Shown: positions 1 to 10,854, counted from the first letter of the stretch. The stretch: 64,000 nucleotides of DNA from Zhengitettix transpicula (GCA_037074705.1 CM073590.1:35983895-36047894), one strand, 5' to 3'. Program-made: numbers and translations. The notes: generated by a model not told the origin, from the sequence alone.

Positions 1-19
1 ATTATTAATCAAAATTTTT

Positions 20-547
20 AACGTTATAAAAGAAAAAAAATACTCATAGTTTCATCCCTAATTTATTAGGACCTCTTCAGGTGTTGTAAAGTCAAATAAA
101 TTATCAAATTTCAAAATCCGTGTTTCTAAAAAGTCCAACAAAGCAATAAATGTAATGTTCGTTCCAATGATTCGACCATTAACGTAAACAAATGATACTA
201 ATAATTTAAATAGAATTTAAGATTCCCTATCGTTCTAATCCATTTTAAGTAATTTATTTTCCATTGTCTCTTTAAACTTAACAATACTCTCTCAACAGGT
301 GTAAACATAACAGAATTTTCGCCTGCAATATGTGGGCAAATCGCATCTAAGAAATTTATGTCCACTACATTTAATTGTAAGTAATGTTCAATAAATTTTT
401 AACTAATTGTATTATAAATTATCATGTTTGTAAAAATCATGCTTTATTGGATTTTGAAATTAGTTAATTTAATGGACTTTACAGCACATGTAGAGGTCCT
501 ACTAAATTAGGGATTAAACTTTGAGAATGATTTTCTATTCTAACGTT
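20..547. mobile_element. Foldback/MITE-like element with long terminal inverted repeats
   Basis: Bases 45-97 and 476-530 are imperfect inverted repeats of about 50 bp. Both contain the core ATCCCTAATTTA, then AGGACCTC, and both end inward at TGTAAAGTC. Weaker pairing continues outward to AACGTT on both sides and inward through TTTCAAAATCC. The interior is AT-rich with no ORF. This is the layout of a non-autonomous DNA transposon or foldback element. I could not define a target-site duplication, and the left arm may continue past the window edge. Superfamily unknown. Confidence 0.6.
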
Positions 548-734
548 TATAAATTAATTTTTTTTATTAACTCCTTTTCCTTCCAATCTGTCGTATACGG
601 ACAATAAGTAATTTGCATGACTATTGAATGAATACTACACGACAATAACTTGGAGGAGGTGCTTCCTGTGAAGGCACTCCTTTAGTGTATATCTTTAGTT
701 GGATATCTAATGTCAATAGAATAATTACTGCTGG

Positions 735-1000
735 TTGAACCTGTACAGTAGATCATTCGGCTTGAATCGTTTTAATCGATTATTTTTAGATATACAAAAA
801 CAGCCTTCACTGTACAGCAGACAAACGAACTGGGAGGATTTCAGAACAACTTTAGACGAACTAATTAACTTAAATAAATCCTTGAAAAAACCAGAAGAAC
901 TAGACGTCGCAGTTGTTAATTTTACCAAATCAATTCAAGACGCAGCTTGGAAAGTTACACCAGTTCACAATAGAGCTACACTAAAAGAAAAATGTCCTGG
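735..1000 (+). pseudogene. Jockey-clade LINE relic, region between endonuclease and RT
   Basis: The translation contains TNWEDFRTTLDELINLNKSL, then KPEELD, then FTKSIQDAAW. This pattern (TNW..FR..LDE.I.LN, P.ELD.A, F...IQ.AAW) is typical of the linker between the endonuclease and reverse transcriptase domains of Jockey-type non-LTR retrotransposons. No endonuclease or RT motif is joined to it here, so it is a fragment. The same reading frame stays open to about 1214, but residues after about 90 are not recognisable and may be fused flanking DNA. Family assignment is by motif memory. Confidence 0.55.
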
Positions 1001-1437
1001 AATCTGCAGTCATCTGACCACGACGGAGATGAATTTCGCAGAAACTTTGTGTTTTAATAAACAATTGACGCAGTTGATAAACCGATATCATTTATTAAAT
1101 AAGGAAGGCCTACGTTATTTGATTAAATCAGATGTTAAGTCTCCTGCTAAAAATTGCAGTGGAATTAGGCAATTTTTTAAAAAAACAAATTATGTAACTT
1201 TAATTATTTTATAAAATTACCCAGGTCAAGAAGCTGGACAAACAATTACTTCCCCATCCAAATGTGATTGCCGAGTGTCTGTGTCGCAAAATGTTGACAT
1301 GTCTCTTGACTGCAGAGTCTCGATTGTTAGGCTAAGCTGAGTAATTGCTGTTAGTGTTTCTGGATTTTAGTGGCGTCAGGAGATGGGAGTGAGATGTTTG
1401 GAAATACGTATTGGACTCGTGGAAGAGTAGACAGCAG

Positions 1438-1500
1438 TTTTTCTCTTGATTTCTACCAGTTCATTTGTTAGTTTACTGATATTAGGAAGAGTAAGCTTTA
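1438..1500 (+). repeat. Dispersed repeat, copy 1 (pairs with 6001-6065)
   Basis: About 60 bp here align with 6001-6065 in the same orientation, sharing ACCAGTTCA, GTTAGTTT and GAAGAG blocks in order. The surrounding sequence does not align. Origin unknown; probably a piece of an old transposon. Confidence 0.5.
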
Positions 1501-2059
1501 ATCCAGAAATTTTGATGTGTTGTTGCCATAGAAAGTAGGTGTTCAAATTCAAAATACATTGGTGTAGTAGGAGTGTCACAGCACTAAAACACATGCAACA
1601 GTTAATATCGACCGCTATAATATCAGATAAAAACTTTCCACTTAAGTATTCAAACAAAAATTTGTAAATATATGTCATAACAATTGCCTAACAACTAAAT
1701 AACCCACAGAAAAATATATTAGCGTTTGATTATAATCTATAATAAACTTTTGATCAATTGTGTAAAATTAAAGTGAAAATAAATTATATAAAAATTATTA
1801 ATTTGACATGCAGACCAAGAAGTTATAAAATCAATATTTATTGAAAAGTAACGTCTTTGACAATCATTTCCTACATCAAGGTGTTTTCTGAAGTACAATG
1901 AAATTACTTGAGTGGGTTTTATCTTTGTGAAAATGGGCAAATAAATTTTTTAAACTTATTGTATATTATGAAAAGGGTTTCTAGTGCTTACCCACAGTCG
2001 TGTTGGTGGTACTTGAGTTTAATTGATTAATGTTCAGTACAGTACAAATAATTGAAGAA

Positions 2060-2657
2060 TTACCATAAACCCAAACAAATCCATCAAATTTCCTTTTTTT
2101 TAAAAAAAAATACAATTTACTAACAATATCAATATTAACAATACACCCATTCCAAACAAACAAAACCATAAATACCTTGGACTAATCCTCGATTCAAAAC
2201 TATCATGGTCACAACACACCAGTCACATTAAAAAATAATCAATCACAGCTTTAAAATACTAAAACCATTAATTAATCCTAATTCTCCTTCATGCCTTTCT
2301 ATGAAAAAAATTAGTTTAAATATCCCTTATTTCTCCATTATGGAAGTACGGCTGTAACATTTGGGGTTCCGCAGCCAAAACACTCGTCAACAAGATCCAA
2401 ACATCCCAAAATAAAATCCTTTGTTATATGACAAACTGTCCCTGGTACTTCTCCAATTTCTGCATCCATAGTAACCTCAATATTACATATAAAATCCACC
2501 AAAAAATAACCAAATACATACTTCTTCAATATAAAAAAGACATAATTCACCCCAACCCGTTAATATCAGATACAGCTGCCTCTCCTCCACCTCCCATCCA
2601 ACATCACCCATTAAAAAGAAAGAAACCGAGCGACCTAGTTAATATCCAATTAGAGTA
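2060..2657 (+). pseudogene. Jockey-clade LINE relic, C-terminal end of RT
   Basis: Translated pieces read KYLGLILDSKLSW, then YGCNIWGSAAKTLVNKIQ, then ILCYMTNCPWYFSN, then HPNPLIS. The order YLG..LD..L.W, YG..IWGSA, IQ..QNKIL, TN.PWY, HPNPL is the usual end of the Jockey RT/thumb region and C-terminus. There are several in-frame stops around 2235-2330, so the copy is dead. The reading frame ends at 2658 and a TA microsatellite follows about 30 bp later. The catalytic FADD block is absent. A second relic of this type lies at 34.4-35.6 kb. Confidence 0.75.
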
Positions 2658-2687
2658 AAGGTGGTGAAACAAAATGTGTTCCACAAG

Positions 2688-2711
2688 ATATATATATATA
2701 TATATATATAA
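2688..2711. repeat. (TA)n microsatellite
   Basis: Uninterrupted TA dinucleotide run just 3' of the Jockey relic. Confidence 0.9.
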
Positions 2712-2781
2712 TGTACAAATATCACAACAGTAAAATCATAAGAGTGTAAAGTTTCCTAAATTAAAAAAAAAAAACAGAACT

Positions 2782-3308
2782 GAAAAGTAGGGTCTGCGGG
2801 GTTCTCTCGCAGGTGAACCTTTCTGGAGAGACGAAAGGGCTACCTCTGGGAACGCCTTTTCCTCTCTCTGTTTTTGAAGTAAGGTTCCCACAAGCCGAGG
2901 CACCTCGGCCTGTTTTGAGAGGTGTATGTTCCGGGGTCACAGACTTTGGGCAAACGGTAAGAGTTGTTATCTGTTCCCATTGGGACAGTCAGCCAGTTGT
3001 CTCCTAAACTGGTCGAGGCACGGAGAAGTGAATGCTGCGTCCGCACAGCAAACCCCTCTCCCACCATCGAACGGGCGTGGGACATGTAGGCAATGTCTGA
3101 CCTACATGATGCAGGTTTTCTAGGGTTTGTTCTGCATCATTTTAGGCCAATGCCGGACAGGATCCTTAAACTATAGCCCAGGGGTCCTAGTTAACCCTTG
3201 ACTACCTTCCTCTACCCTTCCGCATCCCCCCTTTCAGACCCCATCCTAAGCTATTAAAGGGGAGTTGCCACCATGTGGATTACCCTCATGTAGCCTGTTA
3301 CACCCAGG
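2782..3308 (+). mobile_element. GC-rich structured retroposon, copy 1
   Basis: GC-rich block in AT-rich surroundings that aligns along its length with nine other copies in this window (about 5.2, 17.8, 20.8, 21.4, 21.7, 39.8, 41.0, 43.4 and 51.2 kb). Sense runs from a TTCTCTCGCAGGTGAACC start to a CTCATGTAGCCTGTT end. This copy is among the more diverged ones. At 2971-2988 it has the hairpin CTGTTCC-CATT-GGGACAG where younger copies have CTATTCC/GGAATAG, a paired change. The A-rich 3' tail is degraded; AAAAAACAGA occurs on both flanks and may be the target-site duplication. Short ORFs in it look like by-products. Confidence 0.8.
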
Positions 3309-3841
3309 GCGTAAAACGGATCAAAAAACAGACACAGAAGAGAAAAATAGACTACATTGAACGTATCGTTGCTGGCGCACTCGAACACTTAAGTTCCGAA
3401 AATCGGATTCATTACAGCAAGGTTTAAAGAACGTTTGACACTAGGCTGGCACGGTGTCGTTCTCGTTCACCCTGCAGCCGACAGTCGTCCAGGTTCTCCT
3501 ACTGCAGAGTCCAAGTGCATCAACCTAGAGGGTGATTAAGTTATGGAGAGTTTCACATCTTGTTCAGGTGCAAGCCATCGAAACGTTGTGGAAATTAAAC
3601 GACGCTACCCGGTTGGAATCCCAAGAAAACTTTATCTCCCAAATAAAAATAATATTTATTAAAACACATTTCCTATATATATGATGTAAGACAACTGCCA
3701 TTTTATTGAGCACGTATGAGTTAAAAGGTAAATTAATCATCGCGTTTCTTATGATATTTACTTAAATTCCGCCTCGTACTCATTCACTTTCCTTTATCAA
3801 TTAACGATGTAAGTTTAAAATTAATAAGTAACATCATCAGG

Positions 3842-3990
3842 TGCGAAGAAGAGCCTAGAGCGAAACAACTGCACTCGTCAGCTGACAAATCTCAAAAGTC
3901 TAGGAAAGGGACAAGAATCTCAGAAACGTTGTGTAGTTTTTATAGTATCACTTATTTTGTCTGAATTGGCTATCTTTCTTATTAATTTTT
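3842..3990 (+). mobile_element. Penelope-like element 3' end fragment (family 1)
   Basis: Aligns with the 3' tail of the Penelope-like element at 48.8 kb and with 62.8 kb. All three share AAGGG, a short hairpin, CAGAAACGTTGT and then TCTGAATTGGCTATCTTTC (the second base varies). No coding part remains. The hammerhead-like core is at about 3900-3928, with stem GGGA/TCTC including one G-T pair. Confidence 0.7.
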
Positions 3991-4586
3991 TAAGCAGACG
4001 TAGATGTAAGTTTATACTTCTGTGAAAAATCCTACATTTGTTATACACTTTACAAACTTTATAGCTCTCGAGACCCGATAACTAAACACTGTGTTTGGAA
4101 TTTCCACGAGTGTCCACTAAACAGTTGGATCAAGATATTAATTTACCTTAAAATTTTAGAATCAATCGGGCAAAGTCCGAAAATAGTGATGAAATGAATA
4201 GTGCTGGTTGAATTTTTATTGTATATTTGCTTTTATGTCTGACGTTTTGCTAATATATTCTATTATAATAAATAAATATTAGATAAATATCACTTTTTTT
4301 TGTGATTTGCAACATTTAAATACGTGATGTCGTACAGTCCCTGAATTTTGGCGTTGGAAAGATTTTTTTATCCGTGTAAGAAGATCGTCGAAATTTTCAA
4401 TACTCAACGAAAATAATTAAAAATCTGATGTTCTCAATTCCTCAAAATAAACATAAAATTCCCCCAACATGTCTCTTATCATAATCATTGGATAAACCCA
4501 TTGTGTCATATTTTTCCGTTTTTTTAAAACATCTGTCCAAGACTACGCTAGGGAATAATTTATCACGCTCCATATTCTTAGAATGA

Positions 4587-4798
4587 CTGCGCACTGGCAG
4601 GCTACAATGTAGTACAAACTGTTGTCGGGTAAGTGTGAAACGAGCCTCAACCACCGAGGCTTTCGAGATGACCGGTAACGCTGCCTGCGACAACATACAG
4701 ACGAGGATCATCCCTCACTGTCGGAAAGGACGATTTGCAGTCCGGCATAACAATCGCACAGGATGGTGCCTTGCAATGCGTCAAGACCGGGCTCCTGT
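4587..4798 (+). pseudogene. Histone H2A pseudogene fragment
   Basis: The conceptual translation has FEMTGNAACDNIQTRIIP in one frame, then after a shift of one frame near 4720 it has SGITIAQDGALQ followed by TGLL. These match two consecutive conserved stretches of the H2A histone fold (LELAGNAARDNKKTRIIP and LSGVTIAQGGVLPNI..VLL). A weaker LR.G match near 4587 fits the upstream LRKGNY region. About 70 of the usual roughly 125 residues are represented. The N-terminal tail, the acidic-patch EE residues and the C-terminus are gone or unreadable. A functional H2A would package DNA as an H2A-H2B dimer in the nucleosome; this copy cannot. Metazoan core histone genes normally lack introns, so a retrocopy cannot be told from a tandem-array escapee. 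No other histone gene is nearby. I am fairly confident because both blocks appear in the right order. Confidence 0.75.
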
Positions 4799-5194
4799 GA
4801 AAGCAGACTATGTCGATGGATTAAAACATAAGATAGTACTTGTGCCGAACTCACAAAACGAATTGCGTTATGTAAAAGGTGTATATGATTTAGAATATAT
4901 TTTTAAAATAATTATTTCAAGAAAATTTCATTAATTTTGTATAGGTTATTGGTGTTTTAGATAATAGTGTGGTAAGGTCGTTTATTGAGACCCATAATTT
5001 TATATAAATAATTGCTTTAATTTATTATTATTTTGGTGTAATATAAATTTAGTTGAATTTTTAAAAAAATATTTGGATTCATAATTATACCAAAATATTA
5101 AACATTTCATCCACTTATATAGAGAATGCACACAGTTCAATTATAAAATCTCAGGGTGAAATGCGAACAAACTATAATTAAATGTTTGTTTGGG

Positions 5195-5725
5195 GGAGGT
5201 AGGGGGGGGGGGTAACCAGCTACATGAGGGTAATCCACGTGGAGGCAACTCCCTTCAATAGCATACGAAGGGATTTGAAAGGGGGAATGCGGAAGGGTAT
5301 AGCAAGGTAGAAAGGGTTAACTAGGGCTCCAGGACCTTACCCGGCATTCGCCTAAAAGTGATGCAGGACAAATCCTGGAAAACCTGCATCAGGTAGGTCG
5401 GGCATTGGGTACTTGTCCCACGCCCTTCCGATGGTAATAGAGAAGTTTTCTGTGGGAACGAAGCATTCGTTTCTCCATGCCTTGACCAGTTTAGGAGGCA
5501 GCTGGCCGACTATTCCAATATGAATAGCGGACAACTCTTACCAAATACCCAAGGTCTGCGACCCCGGAACATACACCTCTCAAAACAGGCCGAGGTACCT
5601 CGGCTGTGGGAACCTTAGTTCAAAAACCCAGAGAGAGGAGAAGGCATCCCCAAAGGTAGCCTCCTCCACAGCTTTTTGGGAAAGTTGACCAGCGAGAGAA
5701 CAGCCTCGCAGGCTTCCTTGTACAA
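5195..5725 (-). mobile_element. GC-rich structured retroposon, copy 2
   Basis: Reverse-strand copy of the family. It starts (on +) with CAGCTACATGAGGGTAATCC after a G-run that replaces the usual T-run, and ends near GAGAGAACAGCCTCGCAGG. It keeps the palindrome CCGAGGTACCTCGG near 5590. The hairpin at 5512-5529 has decayed to CTATTCC/TGAATAG. Confidence 0.8.
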
Positions 5726-6000
5726 TTGATATTTTTTTTAAGAAAGGTAATGAATGATAATTTCGGTAATTGCTTACGTAACCAGTTGGTGTCATCCGGA
5801 AATGGCGAGCAGTCTGCTACGGAAAAACCTCCATCGTCTTGCATCTTGTAGCCTCCGGATTCCTTGCTGTCTTTATATGTAATCTATTCGCACGAGAATG
5901 CTTTATTTCTGCTATGAGACATTCCTTCCCTAACTTGGATCTCGGTCCGTCCCGTTTTACTTTCCCTCTCGATATCTGGGCTGACCATATAAATTTGTAT

Positions 6001-6065
6001 TAATTTTCTTCTGATTTTTACCAGTTCACTCGTTAGTTTCCAGTTATTACGAAGAGAAAGTTTTT
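6001..6065 (+). repeat. Dispersed repeat, copy 2 (pairs with 1438-1500)
   Basis: See the copy at 1438. Here the block reads ACCAGTTCACTCGTTAGTTT and continues to GAAGAGAAAG. Confidence 0.5.
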
Positions 6066-6069
6066 ATGA

Positions 6070-7060
6070 AAGGTATAAAATCAATTCAGCTGTTTAGTTG
6101 CGACAGAAAGGACCAGCATATCAGGCAGCTGCATACAACAATTCAAATTTGTAATTTCAAAGTTAAAGAATAAATTTTAATTATATTGTCTTCATTTTTA
6201 AACAAACCATCATACACATATATTGGCATAAAGTTTCATTATTAAAGTTTTATTTAACAAGAAAGAATGCATGTTTACTCACACTAAAGTAACTCAAAAC
6301 TATTTAAAGCAGCAGAATCTACCTTTTAGAACATTTTTAATCTCACGGAACAATTTTGTGAGTATAGTATCCAAAGTGGTCAAGGATTTGGATACTTTGT
6401 CAAACGAAGCAAAACCATCCGCTTAGGTTTTAAGTCTCCGTTGCTGGTTTTGGATTCAACTCCGACCTATTGCGGTGACCTCTTACCGATTAAAACTCTC
6501 CAGCGTCATATAGCAATTGTCCAAGTGATCAATATTGGTTATTGTAACTATGCAGTCTCTAAATAATTATTGTGAACGTATGAATTCTAAACCAAAAGTA
6601 ATACGAACCTCTAAAATCAATTTACGTGCACGGAACTCTTCTTAATTTATCTAGCCTTGCTCTGGCCAAAATAACAAGTTGGCGAAGACTTAATAATCAC
6701 AGGATTGACAAGGTTAATGTCAAAATTTTAGATCTAACAATACAGTAATCAGAGTTAAACATTACATTCCAAAATTTAATCAGTATTTATGATTCTACGT
6801 ATTTGTAACTAAATTATGTTTTAATATACGTTAAAAAGTTATATATTCCTCTTTAATTTGTTGTACGCAAAAGACAGTTACATTAGTGCGAAATCTTTGA
6901 CCGCATTCTTTCTACTGGAACAATTCCGATATTATTTAATTACATTTACTACATCACCAAAAAATGTAGAAAATTCAGTATATATTTTTAGTTTTGAAGA
7001 TCTATTATTTAATTCTTTTTACACCTAAACAGGTCCTAATATCAGGATGAAAGTCGTATT
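6070..7060. other. AT-rich unassigned stretch
   Basis: I see no ORF with recognisable content, no repeat shared with the rest of the window and no RNA motif. Confidence 0.5.
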
Positions 7061-7965
7061 TTGCATAATGCAGGTTTTGTAAAGTGTAATTGTTCAATGT
7101 TGTCTATCAAAATTCGTTTTATGACTTACTATCTGAGTGCCCGGCGTTATTTTCCACCATGCTTAATGTGAGAATTAAACTCAGCGACTCCAATAACCCC
7201 GGAATCGACAATAATATCGGTCTTTTCTGCGATACTTTACATGTAACCCCCTTCGACCACCACCCGTACAGTTAGCGTTCTTCCCTCCCTTGACTTTTGG
7301 AGTTGAAATTAGACACTTAAAAATTCTAGTATGACAATATCAAATTAACAGAGCCAGAAAATGTTTTATTCGACGCCAATAATGGCCTTTTATAAATGTT
7401 TTTAAATTCCCGTCCTCCATCCCCACCCCTAGAGGTGGTAGATGTGACTTAATCCCTCAGTGTTTGTCCCTGGATCATAAGTAACGTGTGTATAAAGTTT
7501 GGTAGAAATTGCTCCACGCATTTAAGATTATATACGGAAATTTCCACCCACACACCTAGGGCCTGAACTACATCTTAACTGACAGTGCATATCAGAATTA
7601 AACTCACTGACGTCTATAACCCTGTTTTTGACACTAATCTTGGTTGTTTCGCGTTATTTTTTTGTAACTCTTTTCCACCCCCTCCCTTATTGGTGCTTTA
7701 AGGGGTTGAAATTATACGCTAAAAACATCTGGATATAAAGTATTAATCACATGTACCCCGAAAAGTAATTAATCGACGCTAATCGGCCGTTTTAGCATGT
7801 TTTTAAATTTCAGCCCCGTGCATCCCTAGGAAGTTTTCTAACTCTTCGAAAACCCGACAGAAACCTTTCCGTGGTAGCGCACAACTCACCAAAGTTTCAG
7901 CGCAATCGGATGAATAGTTTAGGAACGCATAGGAGACACAATGACAGACATTTATTTTTATATAT

Positions 7966-9411
7966 TGTAATAATCAACGGGAGACTTTTTAATTTGCCCC
8001 ACCTTGTGGTAGCCAAGATGTTATAATCAAACGTGATAGGCTTTCAAATGAAAAATTATAGACTTTAAAACAAACAAACTTTATTAAAAATTATCAATTT
8101 ATACAATTTAAAATTATAAAAAGGCCTCTTATTCTCTCATGGGTCTTTACTGGGTTTGATAACGGACAGAACATTTAAATAATCAAAGAACCCAACATTT
8201 ATCTTTAAATTAAAAAGAAATTTTATTTGTCTAGACATAGACGAAAATTATTGACAAACTTATTCTACCAGATTGATTTTAAATTCAAAATACTTTATTT
8301 TATTAACACAAAAGAAAAGAACGATATCTGACTGTATCTTTTAATTCGGTTTACACATATTAATACCATAAAATTTCAACTTACGATTACTCAGGAAAAT
8401 TTGGCTCGTTCGTACACACACACTTTATATACTGGATGTTTTAAACACTGACTCTAACACACACTGTTGGTTTGATGAAAGCTGGTTCTCCGTTCGTGAA
8501 GGACATCTCACTTGCTCGTGGTGAAACTACTCGACGCTGGATGCAGTGTCCTGGTTGTCCTGCCATCAAAGACAATGGTCTAATTTTGATATTACAACAG
8601 ATTAGCCTTCATCATACAAAAATGTTTATCGTTGAATATTTTGCAAATTCTCTCGCAATTCTACAGTCTCGGTGCTCACAGCACCCCTCTCCCACTCTAA
8701 CTCCAGCTCCTGACTCCAAAACTCAACTAACTTTTTCAAAAGCCGCTCTCGCTTATATATCACAGTCCCTTCCGTTTTCCTTTGTTCCAAAACTACGTCG
8801 CAACTGCCCGATGACAGTTTCCTCCATTATCCCGAGATTAACATTCTTCAGTTGCAGTTCCTTAGCTAACAAATATCTAGCCACTCTGTCTTGTCCCAAC
8901 GCCAACAATCGAGACAGGTCTAATTTGTCTTTGCACCCTCAATTACTTTAGACTTGTCTTCTCACCCTCACTCACACGTGCGCGGTTCTAAATTCTCCAG
9001 ACCGCCCAAACTGCACCCTCGATTACTTTAGACTTGTCTTCTCACCCTCACACGATCAGCGCTCCCAAGAACCTAAATAAACACATTACAGAATGTCTTT
9101 TCAACTGTCCAGGCCATTATCAGAAACAATGCCTGCCTTAACAGATTTATTTTGTGATAGGCCCCCGCACATGTGCCTTGCCCTGACTCCTAAATACCGA
9201 TCCTAAGTACACAATATTACAAACTGTCCCTTGAACTGTCCAGGCCATTAATCAGAAACAATGCCTGCCTTAACAGATTTATTTTGCGACAGGCCACCCG
9301 CACACGTCCATTGCTCCGACTTCTCAAGACCTGTCCTAAGTAAACATTACAACTTCTTCTGACGGCCAAGACCATTAATCTGAAACAATGCCTTTCCCTC
9401 AAGGCATTACA
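7966..9411 (-). mobile_element. Solo LTR (copy D), inserted in the Helitron-like 5' tip
   Basis: Begins TGTAATAATC and ends GGCATTACA on the plus strand, with 4-bp ATAT on both sides (7962-7965, 9412-9415), consistent with a TG...CA LTR of Ty3/gypsy type. It shares blocks with the copies at 11.2, 25.8, 53.5 and 56.1 kb: a CCCAGTAAAGACCC core (minus strand, near 8145), a pyrimidine-rich segment near 8760, and AACAATCGAGACAGG near 8905. At 7996-8015 it carries GCCCCACCTTGTGGTAGCCA, resembling the 3' end of tRNA-Lys. The orientation is relative to copy A (25.8 kb); absolute orientation is not proven. ORFs inside it are incidental. Confidence 0.7.
9084..9400 (-). repeat. Tandem repeat inside LTR copy D
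   Basis: Three successive units of about 120-140 bp begin near 9084, 9206 and 9346. The first two have ACTGTCCAGGCCATTA, CAGAAACAATGCCTGCC and TTAACAGATTTATTTTG. The third unit is truncated (CCAAGACCATTAATC, GAAACAATGCCT). This expansion explains why copy D is the longest LTR of the family here. Confidence 0.8.
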
Positions 9412-9474
9412 ATATATAGAGATAATTTTTCATAAATTAATCAAATTCAGTTTCAGTAAAATTAAAACTTGGAC

Positions 9475-9680
9475 AACACACTTTAATTACAATGACAATC
9501 AATAGCTCAGGTGATTAGGGACTAATTAAGAGAACTCTTTTGCTTTGTCGGTGACTTGAATTGACGAGAATTTCTCTCACGCAAAGAAACATCTCGCCGG
9601 GATACGAACCCGGGACCTCTGTGATGTGAGGCAGTCACGCTGATCCCTAAATCACAGGAGGTCGGCTTGTAAGAGTGTTT
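9475..9680 (-). mobile_element. tRNA-derived SINE (family A), copy 1
   Basis: On the minus strand the head reads CCTGTGATTTAGGGATCAGC (box A region, 9645-9660) and later CCCGGGTTCGTATCCC (box B, about 9600-9613). This is the internal RNA polymerase III promoter spacing of a tRNA. The body GCGTGAGAGAAA-TCGTCAA-CACCGACAA matches the SINEs at 49.0 and 63.0 kb. It cannot fold as a proper tRNA because the acceptor arms do not pair, so it is a SINE rather than a tRNA gene. Confidence 0.7.
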
Positions 9681-9903
9681 GACCCTAACTTATGATCATA
9701 ATCAAACCGTGGAGGAAATCGTGGACGGGAGAGGAGTTCTATGTGTTTGGATGTGATGGATGATCTATCGGGCTGATTAGATGAAGTCAGCTTGTGTCGG
9801 CTCCCGGTCTATACTCTGACTTGCTGAAAGCACTATAATTTCAGATTGCTGACAAGGAATGTAGAAGAAAGAAGTTAACTATTTAAACAACCAACTACTA
9901 CAG

Positions 9904-10311
9904 ATGGAAGAAGACTTCAGAAATAATAAGTTAATAAATGCATATTCCCAAATTAAAAACCTAAAGGAAGGATTCAAACCAAGAACCCAACTAATACGGC
10001 AAGCAAGCGGTAAAATAATCAGCCAAAAGACAGAAATAATGAATATATGGAAACAATACTTCCAAAAGCTGTTAAACCTTACCATGAATGAAGACACAGG
10101 AGAAGTAGAACATGCACCAGACAATAATGAAGGGGTAGGAGAAGAGGAAGAAGAAGAAATAATAGAGGACCCACCAAGCAAAAAAGAAGAAGAATATATA
10201 AAGAAGATAAAGCTGCGTAAAGCACCAGGCGGAGATAAAATGACAGCAGAAATGTTAAAAGCAGGGGGTATAGGAATAGTACCAGCACTGCATGAGCTGA
10301 TAAAGGAGATA
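9904..10311 (+). pseudogene. RT N-terminal part of the RTE-like LINE
   Basis: Open for 136 codons. Contains MNIWKQYFQKLLN, a run of glutamates near residues 79-84, and KLRKAPGGDKMTAEMLKAGG. The KAPG.D...AE.LK.GG block corresponds to the first conserved RT motifs of this LINE type. It ends at a premature stop at 10312. The downstream RT palm continues in other frames at 10516-10855, where AYADDVVII lies. Confidence 0.75.
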
Positions 10312-10515
10312 TGAAGGGAAGAGAGAATGCAGGAAGACTATTACCAACTTCATATAAGACATTTACGGGGATAATAAAGAAAAGGTTGGAGACATACTGA
10401 GAAGATACTAGGCGATTAACAAACAGGCTTTCGGCCAGGTTGATCAACAACAGAAAACAAATTTACACTGACACAAATAACTGAAAAATTCTGGGAATAT
10501 AATATAGATATCAAT

Positions 10516-10854
10516 ATGATATTTATACATTTCCAGCAGGCCTATGATAGCATAATAAGGAAAAAATTAGTGAGTATTCTGAAATTTTTTAAGATACTAA
10601 TTAAAATGGTAAGACTAATTAAACAAACGATAATAAAAACAACAAATCAAGTCAAAATTCAGAACCAACTAACAGAAAATTTCGAAACTAACCAAGGATT
10701 AAAGCAAGGGGATGGACTGGCTCCGATATTATTTAATTTGGCTCTAGAGTATCCCATTAGACAAACAAAAATAGATACAACCAAAACTATAGCATACAAG
10801 TCATCACAAATAATGGCATATGCTGATGACGTGGTAATAATATCAAGAACAACT
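10516..10854 (+). pseudogene. RT palm of the RTE-like LINE with intact YADD
   Basis: Has FIHFQQAYDSI (motif A, where an aspartate is usual; here the residues are IHFQQAYD), GLKQGDGLAPILFNLALE (motif B-like) and AYADDVVIISR (motif C). Motif A has histidine where the family usually has aspartate (F.D...AYDS), which by itself would disable catalysis. The frame stops at 10855. Confidence 0.75.

Larger units (their letters stand above)
7090..9422 (-). mobile_element. Helitron-like element, 5' part, split by a solo LTR
   Basis: Read on the minus strand, the segment below 7965 starts ATATATAAAAATAAATGTCT and continues into GC-balanced text (ATTCATCCGATTGCGCTGAA) typical of the 5' end of insect Helitrons. 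Beyond the solo LTR at 7966-9411, minus-strand TCTCTATATAT completes the 5' terminus with the expected TC start, preceded by A. The body at 7160-7460 and 7580-7830 holds two diverged copies of one module (GAATTAAACTCA plus ATAACCC). I could not find the 3' CTAG end or any Rep/helicase coding, so it is non-autonomous and its left limit is uncertain. Confidence 0.6.

Noticed and set aside
8472..8951. 159-codon ORF
   Set aside because: It lies wholly inside solo LTR D, has no recognised motif and is not preserved in the other LTR copies.
10079..10450. 123-codon minus-strand ORF rich in leucine
   Set aside because: It is the antisense shadow of the RTE-like RT on the plus strand.
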